The notes under the pieces were generated by a model. It ran no database searches. It saw nothing but the letters and a program-made list of their open reading frames with translations, and was not told the DNA's origin. This document shows, piece after piece, positions 1 to 9,032 of a stretch of 64,000 nt of DNA. Within the stretch, counting starts at the first letter, position 1. Every line of letters begins with the position of its first letter. The stretch comes from Cyanobium sp. ATX 6A2. Its GTDB lineage: Bacteria; Cyanobacteriota; Cyanobacteriia; PCC-6307; Cyanobiaceae. The translations under genes were made by a program, and so were the position numbers. Location of the stretch: the NCBI RefSeq assembly GCF_024346355.1, contig NZ_JAGQCU010000002.1:185880-249879 (forward strand). Reading direction: 5' to 3'.

Positions 1-293
1 CCAGCTTTCGCCCCGGCGGCGGTGAGCCCACCCTGGCGGTGCTGCCCACGATCCCAGGCCACCTGCTCTGCCTGGTGGGCGATCAGGACCCGCTGATGCC
101 CGCCGAGGAACGACAGGCCATCGCCGCGGCCCTGGCAACCGACGCCGCCCGGCGGCCGCAGCTGGAGCGCCGGCTGGTGGTGGCGCCCGGTGCTGGCCAT
201 GGCTTCTTCTGTGAGGCCCGCGCCGACTACCACCCTGAGGCCGCTGCCCAGGGCTGGCAGGAGATGCTCGCGCTGTTCAGCCGCCGGCTCTGA
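1..293 (+). CDS. Dienelactone hydrolase family protein, C-terminal part (gene starts before the window)
   Basis: The reading frame is open from base 3 and ends at the TGA at 291-293, so only the last ~96 codons are seen. The visible part carries the two late landmarks of the alpha/beta-hydrolase fold used by dienelactone hydrolases: a VGDQDPLMP segment holding the acidic catalytic residue, and GAGHGFF holding the catalytic His. The spacing and the tail, with a hydrophobic helix ending in ALFSRRL, also fit. The nucleophile (Cys or Ser) lies upstream, so the exact subfamily and substrate cannot be stated. The downstream neighbour infC converges on it with a 35-base gap. Confidence 0.75.
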   Translation, partial: SFRPGGGEPTLAVLPTIPGHLLCLVGDQDPLMPAEERQAIAAALATDAARRPQLERRLVVAPGAGHGFFCEARADYHPEAAAQGWQEMLALFSRRL

Positions 294-328
294 CGGCAGC
301 TCTGGAGCCGTTCTCGGGGTGCTCCGCC

Positions 329-979
329 TCAGGCCTCGGCCGGACTGACGGCAGCCGGACTGGCAGCGGGCGCCACAGTTTCGGCTTTGTTGGCCTGGCT
401 CTTGACGCGGGTTGGCGTCTTGGGAGCGGCGGCGCTTTTGCGCGGACTGAGAAACATGATCATGTTGCGGCCCTCGCGCTTGGGGGGCTGCTGGATCTCG
501 GCCGCTGTCTCCAGGTCTTTGGCCATGCGCTTGAGCAGCACTTCCGCCAGGGCCGTGTGCTGAATCTCCCGGCCCCGGAAGATCACCGTGCACTTCACCT
601 TGTCGCCGGCCTTGAGGAAACGGGTGGCCTGACCGATCCGCACGTCGTAGTCGTGCTGATCGATCTTGTAGCGCATCTTCACCTCCTTGACTTCAGTTTG
701 ATGCGACTTCTTCTTGGCCTCCTTGGCCTTCTTCTCCTGCTCAAACTTGTATTTGCCGTAGTCCATGATCCGGCACACCGGCGGATCGGCCTTCTCGCTC
801 ACCAGCACCAGGTCGAGTTCCCGGTCCCTGGCCACGCTCAGGGCTTCGTCCCTGGTGATCACCCCGAGTTGACTGCCGTCGAAATCAACCACCCGTAGCT
901 GGGGGTAGTTGATGCGCTCGTTGATGTTGGGCAGCTCCCGCACGGGAGCGCGGCGGTCAAAACGGGGACGAGGTGGCAT
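329..979 (-). CDS. infC: Translation initiation factor IF-3
   Basis: IF-3 binds the 30S subunit, keeps the subunits apart and checks the start codon and initiator tRNA. The N-terminal domain begins near [16 protein letters not shown] (about residues 17-31), the Lys-rich linker ([15 protein letters not shown]) lies near residues 77-92, and the C-terminal domain ([15 protein letters not shown]) follows. It is 216 residues, longer than the usual 170-180, because of an Ala/Pro/Lys-rich tail of roughly 35 residues after the [16 protein letters not shown] region; such tails occur in cyanobacteria. The start is an ordinary ATG, not the rare AUU that allows autoregulation in enterobacteria. miaA lies immediately upstream on the same strand with a 39-base gap and may share its transcript. 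Confidence 0.96.
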   Translation of the reverse strand: MPPRPRFDRRAPVRELPNINERINYPQLRVVDFDGSQLGVITRDEALSVARDRELDLVLVSEKADPPVCRIMDYGKYKFEQEKKAKEAKKKSHQTEVKEVKMRYKIDQHDYDVRIGQATRFLKAGDKVKCTVIFRGREIQHTALAEVLLKRMAKDLETAAEIQQPPKREGRNMIMFLSPRKSAAAPKTPTRVKSQANKAETVAPAASPAAVSPAEA

Positions 980-1018
980 TCAGGCGTTGGTAGGTGTCGG
1001 ATGGGTGGATATCTCCCT

Positions 1019-1939
1019 TCACCCTAGACGCCCCTCGATCTCCGGCAATGCCTGGTGCAGTTGCCCCTTTGTGTCGGCGGCGCTCAGCCACAGGGGCCGG
1101 TGCTGGCGGCGAAACCAGGTGCGCTGGCGCTTGGCGAACTGGCGCGTGCGCTGGGCGGTGAGCGCCACGGCGGCGCTCCGCTCCAGCTCCCCGGCCAGCA
1201 GGCGCCGGGCCTCGCCGTAGCCGATCGTGTCCAGCAGGGGCAGATCAACGCCGTAGCGCCCGATCAGGGCCCCGGTTTCCTCCACCAGTCCGCCGGCATA
1301 GAGGGCCTCGGTGCGGCGCTGGATGCGCTGGCGCAGATCGGGCGGATCCAGGCCCAGTTCCAGCACCCGCCAGGGCGGCGGTGCGCTCCCCTGCTGGCCC
1401 GAGAGCGGGCGGCCGGTGGCGTACAGCACCTCCAGGGCCCGCTGGGTGCGTACCGCGTCGGCGGGGGTGATGCGGGCGGCGGCCACCGGGTCGGCGCTGC
1501 TGAGCAGCTGGTGGCAGAACGGCTGGCCGAGGGCCTCCAGCTGGCGGCGCAGGGCGGGCTGGGGCGGCACCGCCGGCGGCCGCAGGCCCTGGGTGAGGGC
1601 CTTGAGATACAGGCCGCTGCCCCCCGCCAGCAGGGCCAGGGGCGGCCCGCCACGGGGGTGGGCCAGTTCCGCGGCGATCGCCGCCTCGGCCAGGGCGCAG
1701 AACTCCTGCAGGTTGATCGGCTGGTCGGGCTCGCGCAGGTCGAGCAGGCCATGGCGGGCGGCCGCCTGCTGGGCTGCGCTGGGCTTGGCCGTGCCCACGT
1801 CCATGCCCCGGTAGAGCTGGCGCGAGTCCACGTTCAGCACCGCCAGATCGAGGGCCCGGGCCAGGGCGATGGCCAGGTCGGTCTTGCCGCTGGCCGTGGG
1901 GCCCAGCAGCACGATCACCAGGGGTTGGCCGCTGCCCAT
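1019..1939 (-). CDS. miaA: tRNA dimethylallyltransferase
   Basis: MiaA transfers a dimethylallyl group to N6 of A37 in tRNAs that read codons starting with U. At 306 residues it is of normal length. The P-loop GPTASGKT lies near residues 13-20, followed by [16 protein letters not shown] (substrate-binding aspartate and the tRNA pocket) and [16 protein letters not shown] near residues 104-119. The C-terminal [11 protein letters not shown] motif, which lines the tRNA-recognition surface, is present. It is divergent from gyrB, with about 109 bases between the two start codons, and is followed by infC on the same strand, so two translation-related genes sit together. Confidence 0.96.
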   Translation of the reverse strand: MGSGQPLVIVLLGPTASGKTDLAIALARALDLAVLNVDSRQLYRGMDVGTAKPSAAQQAAARHGLLDLREPDQPINLQEFCALAEAAIAAELAHPRGGPPLALLAGGSGLYLKALTQGLRPPAVPPQPALRRQLEALGQPFCHQLLSSADPVAAARITPADAVRTQRALEVLYATGRPLSGQQGSAPPPWRVLELGLDPPDLRQRIQRRTEALYAGGLVEETGALIGRYGVDLPLLDTIGYGEARRLLAGELERSAAVALTAQRTRQFAKRQRTWFRRQHRPLWLSAADTKGQLHQALPEIEGRLG

Positions 1940-1970
1940 CGCTCCAGCCTGGCAGGCCGGCTGGCGGTGG

Positions 1971-1976
1971 TAGATT
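1971..1976 (+). promoter_or_regulatory. Possible -10 element upstream of gyrB
   Basis: TAGATT lies in the miaA/gyrB divergent gap, 73 bases before the gyrB ATG. An identical hexamer (15609-15614) lies about 94 bases before ahcY. No convincing -35 was identified, so this is a pattern-based guess. Confidence 0.3.
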
Positions 1977-2027
1977 CACTCTCTGAGAAGGGATCTCGCC
2001 GGGAACGGTTGCCGGTTCCATGCCTGA

Positions 2028-4016
<1,989 letters not shown>

Positions 4017-4017
4017 A

Positions 4018-4332
4018 ATGACCGCGGTCGCCCCCTGGCGTGTGGCGGCCCTGCTGGGGTTCGCCCTGGTGGCCCCGGCCGGTCTTCCGGCCGGAGGGGC
4101 CGACTGGCGCCTGCCGGAACTGCGCCGCCGCCAGAGCCGGGAGCCCCTGCTCTCGGTGGTGCCCCAGGCGCTGCGCTGTGCCCCGCGCCACCAGGCGCCC
4201 ACGATCAGCAGCACCGAAGCCGGGGTGCCCCTGCGGGTGCTGCGCCGCTGGCAGCAGCCCGGCGGTGAGCGCTGGCTGCAGGTAGAACTGCCCACCGTCG
4301 CCGGTCTGCGCCGGGGCTGGCTGGCCGGCTGA
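4018..4332 (+). CDS. Small exported protein, possibly SH3-like
   Basis: A 104-residue protein. It begins with a short N-region, a hydrophobic stretch (WRVAALLGFALVAPAGLPAG) ending in an Ala/Gly-rich cleavage-like site, then a hydrophilic body. The remainder (ISSTEAGVPLRVLRRWQQP, then WLQVELP and RRGWLAG) resembles the short bacterial SH3 fold, in which GxPLxVLxxW, WxxV and GWV-type strands recur; that assignment is by eye. The ATG starts one base after the gyrB stop, so translational coupling is likely. The codons for the signal region contain a perfect GC-rich palindrome (GGCCCCGGCCGG, TCTT, CCGGCCGG) at about 4069-4095. No specific function is claimed. Confidence 0.7.
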   Translation: MTAVAPWRVAALLGFALVAPAGLPAGGADWRLPELRRRQSREPLLSVVPQALRCAPRHQAPTISSTEAGVPLRVLRRWQQPGGERWLQVELPTVAGLRRGWLAG

Positions 4333-4335
4333 GGA

Positions 4336-4824
4336 TCAGGCCGCCAGCGCCGCCTCGATCGCTGTGGTGAGTTCGGCGCCATCCGGTTCCACCGCACTCT
4401 TGAAGCGGCCCAGCACAGTGCCGTCCTTGCCGATCAGAAACTTCTCGAAGTTCCAGGCCACATCCCCGGCCGGCTCCACCTGGGTGAGGGTGCTGTAGGG
4501 CTCGGTCTTGGCGCCGCTGGCGTGCACCTTGTCGAACAGGAGGAAGTCGGCGCCGTAGGTGCTGGAGCAGAACTGCTGGATCTCCGCCAAGCTCCCCGGC
4601 TCCTGGCCGCCGAAGTCGTTGCAGGGGAAGCCGAGCACGCTGAAGCCCCTGGGCCCGTAGGTGTCCTGGAGCTTCTGCAGCCCGGCGTACTGGCGGGTGA
4701 AGCCGCAGCGGCTGGCCACATTCACGATCAGCAGCACCTGGCCGCCCCACTCCCCAAGCCGCCGTTCGGCGCCGCGGCTATCGCGCACCACCACATCACT
4801 CGCGTTCAGCGCCATCGAGAGCAT
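4336..4824 (-). CDS. Glutathione peroxidase-like thiol peroxidase
   Basis: Members reduce H2O2 and lipid hydroperoxides; cyanobacterial forms are Cys enzymes that mostly use NADPH/thioredoxin-type donors. The peroxidatic motif NVASRCGFTRQY has Cys where animal enzymes have Sec. GFPCNDFGGQEPGS (with Gln) and WNFEKFLIGKDG (with Trp-Asn) complete the catalytic tetrad. The frame is open to 4977, but the upstream part is not family-like and overlaps the mgtE start; ATG codons at 4824 or 4815 give a normal ~160-residue protein starting MALNASDVV or four residues earlier. Convergent with the small gene after gyrB, only 3 bases apart. Confidence 0.93.
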   Translation of the reverse strand: MLSMALNASDVVVRDSRGAERRLGEWGGQVLLIVNVASRCGFTRQYAGLQKLQDTYGPRGFSVLGFPCNDFGGQEPGSLAEIQQFCSSTYGADFLLFDKVHASGAKTEPYSTLTQVEPAGDVAWNFEKFLIGKDGTVLGRFKSAVEPDGAELTTAIEAALAA

Positions 4825-4912
4825 CGGGTTCACACCTGCCGACGTTAGCTCTCGGGTTCGTGTGCCCCGGCCCGCGGCGGCCCATAAACTCGCAGGGCCC
4901 TGACAACTGGCG

Positions 4913-6340
4913 ATGGGCGAGGCGAACGGCGCGACATCCCAGGCCACGGCCGCCAACGCCACGTCGGCCAACGCCAACGTCGCCGTGGTGGTGGCGTCGC
5001 AACTGGAAGCGCTGCTGCAGGCGGGGAACTACGACGGAGCGAAGCTGCTGCTGCAGCCGGTGCAGGAGGTGGACGCGGCGGAGGCGATCGGGCGGTTGCC
5101 GATGACGCTGCAGGCGCTGGCGTTCCGGTTGCTGCCGAAGGACGAGGCGATCGATATCTATGAGTATCTGCCGGTGGAGGTGCAGCAGAGCCTGCTGGAG
5201 CGTCTGCGCTCGGGAGAGGTGCTGGAGCTGGTGGAGGAGATGTCACCGGACGACCGTGCGCGGCTGTTCGATGAACTGCCGGCGAAGGTGGTGCGTCGGC
5301 TGCTGGCGGAACTGAGCCCGGCGGAGCGTCGGGTGACGGCGCAGCTGCTGGGGTATGCGCCGGAGACGGCGGGTCGGTTGATGACAACGGAGTTCATCGA
5401 CCTGAAGGAGTTTCACAGCGCGGGCCAGGCGCTGGATCTGGTGCGCCGGCGGGCGCGGGACACCGAGACGGTGTATTCGCTGTATGTGACGGACGGATCA
5501 CGTCACCTGTCGGGGATTCTGTCGCTGCGGGATCTGGTGGTGGCGGATCCGGAGACGCGGATCGGGGATGTGATGACGCGGGATGTGGTGAGCGTGAGCA
5601 CGGACACGGACCAGGAGGAGGTGGCGCGGGCGATTCAGCGGTACGACTTTCTGGCGATGCCGGTGGTGGACCGGGAGCAGCGGTTGGTGGGGATCGTGAC
5701 GGTGGACGACGTGATCGACGTGATCGAGCAGGAGGCGACGCGGGACCTGTATGCGGCGGGAGCGGTGCAGGCGGGCGATGAGGACGACTACTTCCAGGCC
5801 GGCCTGTTCACGGTGGTGCGCCGCCGCATCGTGTGGCTGCTGGTGCTGCTGGTGGCCAACAGCATCACGGCCGCGGTGATCGCCCGTGAGGAGGACATCC
5901 TCAGCCGGGTGGTGGTGCTGGCGGCCTTCATTCCGCTGCTGATCGGCACCGGCGGCAACGTGGGCGCCCAGAGCTCCACGGTGGTGATCCGCGGCCTCAG
6001 CACCCAGCAGCTGCTGATCAACGGCCGCCGCCTCACCGTGCTGCGCGAGGGCATCGCCGGCCTGATCCTCGGCCTGATGCTGATGGCGGCGGTGGTGCCC
6101 TGGGCCTGGCAGGTGGGCGGCGATCCGCACGTGGCCTGGACCACCGGCCTCAGCCTGGTGGCAATCACCACCCTGGCGGCGATCGCCGGTTCGGCCCTGC
6201 CGCTGCTGTTCAACCGCATGGGGCTGGATCCGGCGCTGATGTCGGCGCCGTTCATCACCTCGGCCGTGGATGTGGCCGGCGTGGTCATCTACCTGCGCAC
6301 GGCCCGCTGGCTGCTGCCGGGCCTGGGGGAGAACGCATGA
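4913..6340 (+). CDS. mgtE: Magnesium transporter MgtE, first copy
   Basis: MgtE is an inner-membrane Mg2+ channel gated by cytosolic Mg2+ bound between its N-domain and CBS domains. Residues ~20-140 form the helical MgtE_N domain (LAELSPAERRVTAQLLGY). Two CBS motifs follow (ETVYSLYVTDGSRHLSGILSLRDL and FLAMPVVDREQRLVGIVTVDDVI, about residues 185-270). From about residue 300 come five membrane helices, including the pore-associated FIPLLIGTGGNVGAQSSTVVIRGL. The length of 475 is normal. Bases 4957-5795 are identical to the next gene, while the membrane half diverges. The ATG of copy 2 overlaps this stop (ATGA), so the pair is translationally coupled. Confidence 0.95.
   Translation: MGEANGATSQATAANATSANANVAVVVASQLEALLQAGNYDGAKLLLQPVQEVDAAEAIGRLPMTLQALAFRLLPKDEAIDIYEYLPVEVQQSLLERLRSGEVLELVEEMSPDDRARLFDELPAKVVRRLLAELSPAERRVTAQLLGYAPETAGRLMTTEFIDLKEFHSAGQALDLVRRRARDTETVYSLYVTDGSRHLSGILSLRDLVVADPETRIGDVMTRDVVSVSTDTDQEEVARAIQRYDFLAMPVVDREQRLVGIVTVDDVIDVIEQEATRDLYAAGAVQAGDEDDYFQAGLFTVVRRRIVWLLVLLVANSITAAVIAREEDILSRVVVLAAFIPLLIGTGGNVGAQSSTVVIRGLSTQQLLINGRRLTVLREGIAGLILGLMLMAAVVPWAWQVGGDPHVAWTTGLSLVAITTLAAIAGSALPLLFNRMGLDPALMSAPFITSAVDVAGVVIYLRTARWLLPGLGENA
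4957..5795 (+). repeat. 839-bp identical direct repeat, copy 1 (mgtE N-domain and CBS pair)
   Basis: Read base by base, 4957-5795 matches 6375-7213 at a constant offset of 1418 with no mismatch found. The match starts within codons for residues ~15-16 of MgtE and stops abruptly after EDDYF, just before the membrane domain. Silent positions are also identical, which excludes protein-level selection as the cause. Confidence 0.95.
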
Positions 6341-7755
6341 GCCGCACCCCCGGCACCCTGTCGAGCGAGCTCGGCGCCACGTCGGCCAACGCCAACGTCG
6401 CCGTGGTGGTGGCGTCGCAACTGGAAGCGCTGCTGCAGGCGGGGAACTACGACGGAGCGAAGCTGCTGCTGCAGCCGGTGCAGGAGGTGGACGCGGCGGA
6501 GGCGATCGGGCGGTTGCCGATGACGCTGCAGGCGCTGGCGTTCCGGTTGCTGCCGAAGGACGAGGCGATCGATATCTATGAGTATCTGCCGGTGGAGGTG
6601 CAGCAGAGCCTGCTGGAGCGTCTGCGCTCGGGAGAGGTGCTGGAGCTGGTGGAGGAGATGTCACCGGACGACCGTGCGCGGCTGTTCGATGAACTGCCGG
6701 CGAAGGTGGTGCGTCGGCTGCTGGCGGAACTGAGCCCGGCGGAGCGTCGGGTGACGGCGCAGCTGCTGGGGTATGCGCCGGAGACGGCGGGTCGGTTGAT
6801 GACAACGGAGTTCATCGACCTGAAGGAGTTTCACAGCGCGGGCCAGGCGCTGGATCTGGTGCGCCGGCGGGCGCGGGACACCGAGACGGTGTATTCGCTG
6901 TATGTGACGGACGGATCACGTCACCTGTCGGGGATTCTGTCGCTGCGGGATCTGGTGGTGGCGGATCCGGAGACGCGGATCGGGGATGTGATGACGCGGG
7001 ATGTGGTGAGCGTGAGCACGGACACGGACCAGGAGGAGGTGGCGCGGGCGATTCAGCGGTACGACTTTCTGGCGATGCCGGTGGTGGACCGGGAGCAGCG
7101 GTTGGTGGGGATCGTGACGGTGGACGACGTGATCGACGTGATCGAGCAGGAGGCGACGCGGGACCTGTATGCGGCGGGAGCGGTGCAGGCGGGCGATGAG
7201 GACGACTACTTCCGCAGCAGTCTGTTCGCGGTGGCCCGGCGGCGGGTGGTGTGGCTCCTGGTGCTGCTGGTGGCCAACTCGGGCACCTCGGCGGTGATCG
7301 CCAGCCAGCAGGGGGTGCTGGAGCGGCTGGTGGTGCTGGCGGCCTTCATTCCGCTGCTGATCGGCACCGGCGGCAACGTGGGCGCCCAGAGCTCCACGGT
7401 GGTGATCCGAGGCCTCAGCACCCAGCGGATCATGCAACTGGGCCTGGGCCGGGCTGTGCTGCGCGAAACCGTGGCCGGCGCCCTGCTCGGGTTGCTGCTG
7501 GCGGTGGTGGTGCTGCCCTGGGCCTGGGTGATGGGCGGCAGTGCCCTGGTGGCCATGGCGGTGGCCGTGAGTCTGCTCGCCATCAGCGTGCTGGCGGCCC
7601 TGGCCGGGGCCTCGCTGCCCCTGCTGTTCAACCGCATGGGCCTGGATCCGGCGCTGATGTCGGCGCCGTTCATCACCACCGCGGTGGATGTGGCCGGGGT
7701 GTTCATCTACCTCTCCACCGCCGCCTGGCTGCTCCGTGCTCAGATCGGCCTGTGA
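6337..7755 (+). CDS. mgtE: Magnesium transporter MgtE, second copy
   Basis: This 472-residue MgtE paralogue follows the first with a 4-base ATGA overlap. Its cytosolic half (MgtE_N plus two CBS domains, to about residue 293) has the same amino acid sequence as copy 1 apart from the first ~13 residues. The membrane half differs at many positions (RSSLFAVARRRVVWLLVLL against QAGLFTVVRRRIVWLLVLL, then increasing divergence), though FIPLLIGTGGNVGAQS and FNRMGLDPALMSAPF are kept. MgtE works as a homodimer, so two proteins with the same gating half and different pores could form heterodimers; that is inference. Downstream is a sigma factor gene after a 103-base gap. Confidence 0.95.
   Translation: MSRTPGTLSSELGATSANANVAVVVASQLEALLQAGNYDGAKLLLQPVQEVDAAEAIGRLPMTLQALAFRLLPKDEAIDIYEYLPVEVQQSLLERLRSGEVLELVEEMSPDDRARLFDELPAKVVRRLLAELSPAERRVTAQLLGYAPETAGRLMTTEFIDLKEFHSAGQALDLVRRRARDTETVYSLYVTDGSRHLSGILSLRDLVVADPETRIGDVMTRDVVSVSTDTDQEEVARAIQRYDFLAMPVVDREQRLVGIVTVDDVIDVIEQEATRDLYAAGAVQAGDEDDYFRSSLFAVARRRVVWLLVLLVANSGTSAVIASQQGVLERLVVLAAFIPLLIGTGGNVGAQSSTVVIRGLSTQRIMQLGLGRAVLRETVAGALLGLLLAVVVLPWAWVMGGSALVAMAVAVSLLAISVLAALAGASLPLLFNRMGLDPALMSAPFITTAVDVAGVFIYLSTAAWLLRAQIGL
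6375..7213 (+). repeat. 839-bp identical direct repeat, copy 2
   Basis: Counterpart of 4957-5795. Within it Ala is coded almost only by GCG, Thr by ACG, Pro by CCG and Gly often by GGG, whereas the downstream membrane-domain codons of both genes prefer GCC, ACC, CCC and GGC, so the boundary of identity is also a boundary of codon style. Confidence 0.95.
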
Positions 7756-7858
7756 TGCCGGTGCCAGCTCGGGAGGCACTGTGGCAATCCGAACCGTCAG
7801 ATGAGAGGTCGTTCACACTTCTTCAGGTTAGGCTTTACGGAACTTCAAGCCAAGCGCC

Positions 7859-8950
7859 ATGACCCCCGCAGTGGCTTACGTCCAGGACCGTCCCGGAACT
7901 GACCAGAGCAGCGCCCCCAACGCCGCACCCGCCTCCGGCTCCGAGCGCAAGCTCTCCGTTGCCCCCAAAGCCCGCTCCCACCCCGCCGCCGATGGCGACC
8001 TGGTGCGCAGCTACCTGCGCGACATCGGCCGGGTGCCGCTGCTGTCCCATGAGCAGGAGATCACCCTGGGCCGTCAGGTGCAGGAGCTGATGGGGCTGGA
8101 GGAGATCGAGCAGGAACTGACGATGCGTGCCGGTGGCAGCGCCCCGAGCGCCAGTGAGCTGGCGGCGGCGGCGGGGATGAGCCCGCAGCTGCTGAAGAAG
8201 CGTCTGCAGGCGGGGCGTCGGGCGAAGGAGCGGATGGTGGCGGCGAACCTGCGTCTGGTGGTGAGCGTGGCGAAGAAATACACCAAGCGGAACATGGAAC
8301 TGCTGGACCTGATCCAGGAGGGAACGATCGGGCTGGTGCGGGGTGTGGAGAAGTTCGACCCCACCCGCGGCTACAAGTTCAGTACGTATGCGTACTGGTG
8401 GATCCGGCAGGGGATCACGCGTGCGATTGCGGAGAAGAGCCGCACGATCCGGCTGCCGATCCACATCACGGAAACGCTGAACAAGCTGAAGAAGGGTCAG
8501 CGGGAGCTGAGCCAGACGCTGGGGCGGACGCCGACGGTGACGGAACTGGCGGAGTTTGTGGAGCTGCCTGAGGAGGAGGTGAAGGACCTGCTGTGCCGTG
8601 CGCGGCAGCCGGTGAGCCTGGAGACGAAGGTGGGCGACGGGGAGGACACGGAGCTGCTGGAGCTGCTGGCTGGGGATGAGGAGCTGCCGGAGGAGCGGGT
8701 GGATGGGGAGTGCCTGAAGGGCGACCTGCGGGCGCTGCTGGAGCAGCTGCCGGACCTGCAGGGCCGGGTGCTGAAGATGCGCTACGGCATCCCCTGCTCC
8801 GATGTGCCGGAGGGCACCGAGCCCATGAGCCTCACCGGCATCGGCCGGGTGATCGGCATCAGCCGCGACCGGGTGCGCAACCTCGAGCGGGATGCCCTGG
8901 CCCGGCTGCGCCAGCTCGGTGAGGCGGTGGAGGCCTACGTCGCCAGCTGA
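7859..8950 (+). CDS. RNA polymerase sigma factor, group 2 (sigma-70 family, non-essential type)
   Basis: At 363 residues it has no region 1.1 and fits the RpoD-like group 2 sigmas of cyanobacteria. After a ~45-residue variable Ala/Pro/Ser-rich start comes region 1.2 ([21 protein letters not shown]), region 2 with core-binding [19 protein letters not shown] and the -10-recognising [19 protein letters not shown], region 3 ([14 protein letters not shown]) and a region 4 helix-turn-helix ([19 protein letters not shown]). Group 2 sigmas usually serve stress, dark or nutrient responses, but which one this is cannot be read here. The middle of the gene (roughly 8170-8750) is rich in GCG, ACG, CCG, CGG and CGT codons, unlike both ends, which prefer GCC/ACC/CGC. 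Confidence 0.95.
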   Translation: MTPAVAYVQDRPGTDQSSAPNAAPASGSERKLSVAPKARSHPAADGDLVRSYLRDIGRVPLLSHEQEITLGRQVQELMGLEEIEQELTMRAGGSAPSASELAAAAGMSPQLLKKRLQAGRRAKERMVAANLRLVVSVAKKYTKRNMELLDLIQEGTIGLVRGVEKFDPTRGYKFSTYAYWWIRQGITRAIAEKSRTIRLPIHITETLNKLKKGQRELSQTLGRTPTVTELAEFVELPEEEVKDLLCRARQPVSLETKVGDGEDTELLELLAGDEELPEERVDGECLKGDLRALLEQLPDLQGRVLKMRYGIPCSDVPEGTEPMSLTGIGRVIGISRDRVRNLERDALARLRQLGEAVEAYVAS

Positions 8951-8980
8951 GGCCGCCTGGCACAGAATCGGTGCGCTGAG

Positions 8981-9001
8981 CTGAGCTGCCTGGCAGCTCA
9001 G
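8981..9001. terminator. Perfect palindrome after the sigma factor gene
   Basis: CTGAGCTGCC and GGCAGCTCAG pair perfectly around a single T, 30 bases after the sigma factor stop. There is no T-run, so factor-independent termination is uncertain; it could instead stabilise the mRNA 3' end or bind a protein. Confidence 0.4.
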
Positions 9002-9032
9002 CCTGGCCTCTCTTCAGCGGTGCTTCCAGGCG

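Noticed and set aside
4069..4097. GC-rich palindrome similar to the inner hairpin of palindromes A-C
   Set aside because: It lies inside coding sequence (PAGLPAGG), lacks long arms and the 35-bp core, so it is more likely a codon coincidence.
5498..6805. Long minus-strand frames repeated over both mgtE genes
   Set aside because: They recur only because the underlying 839-bp repeat recurs; composition is that of an antisense shadow.
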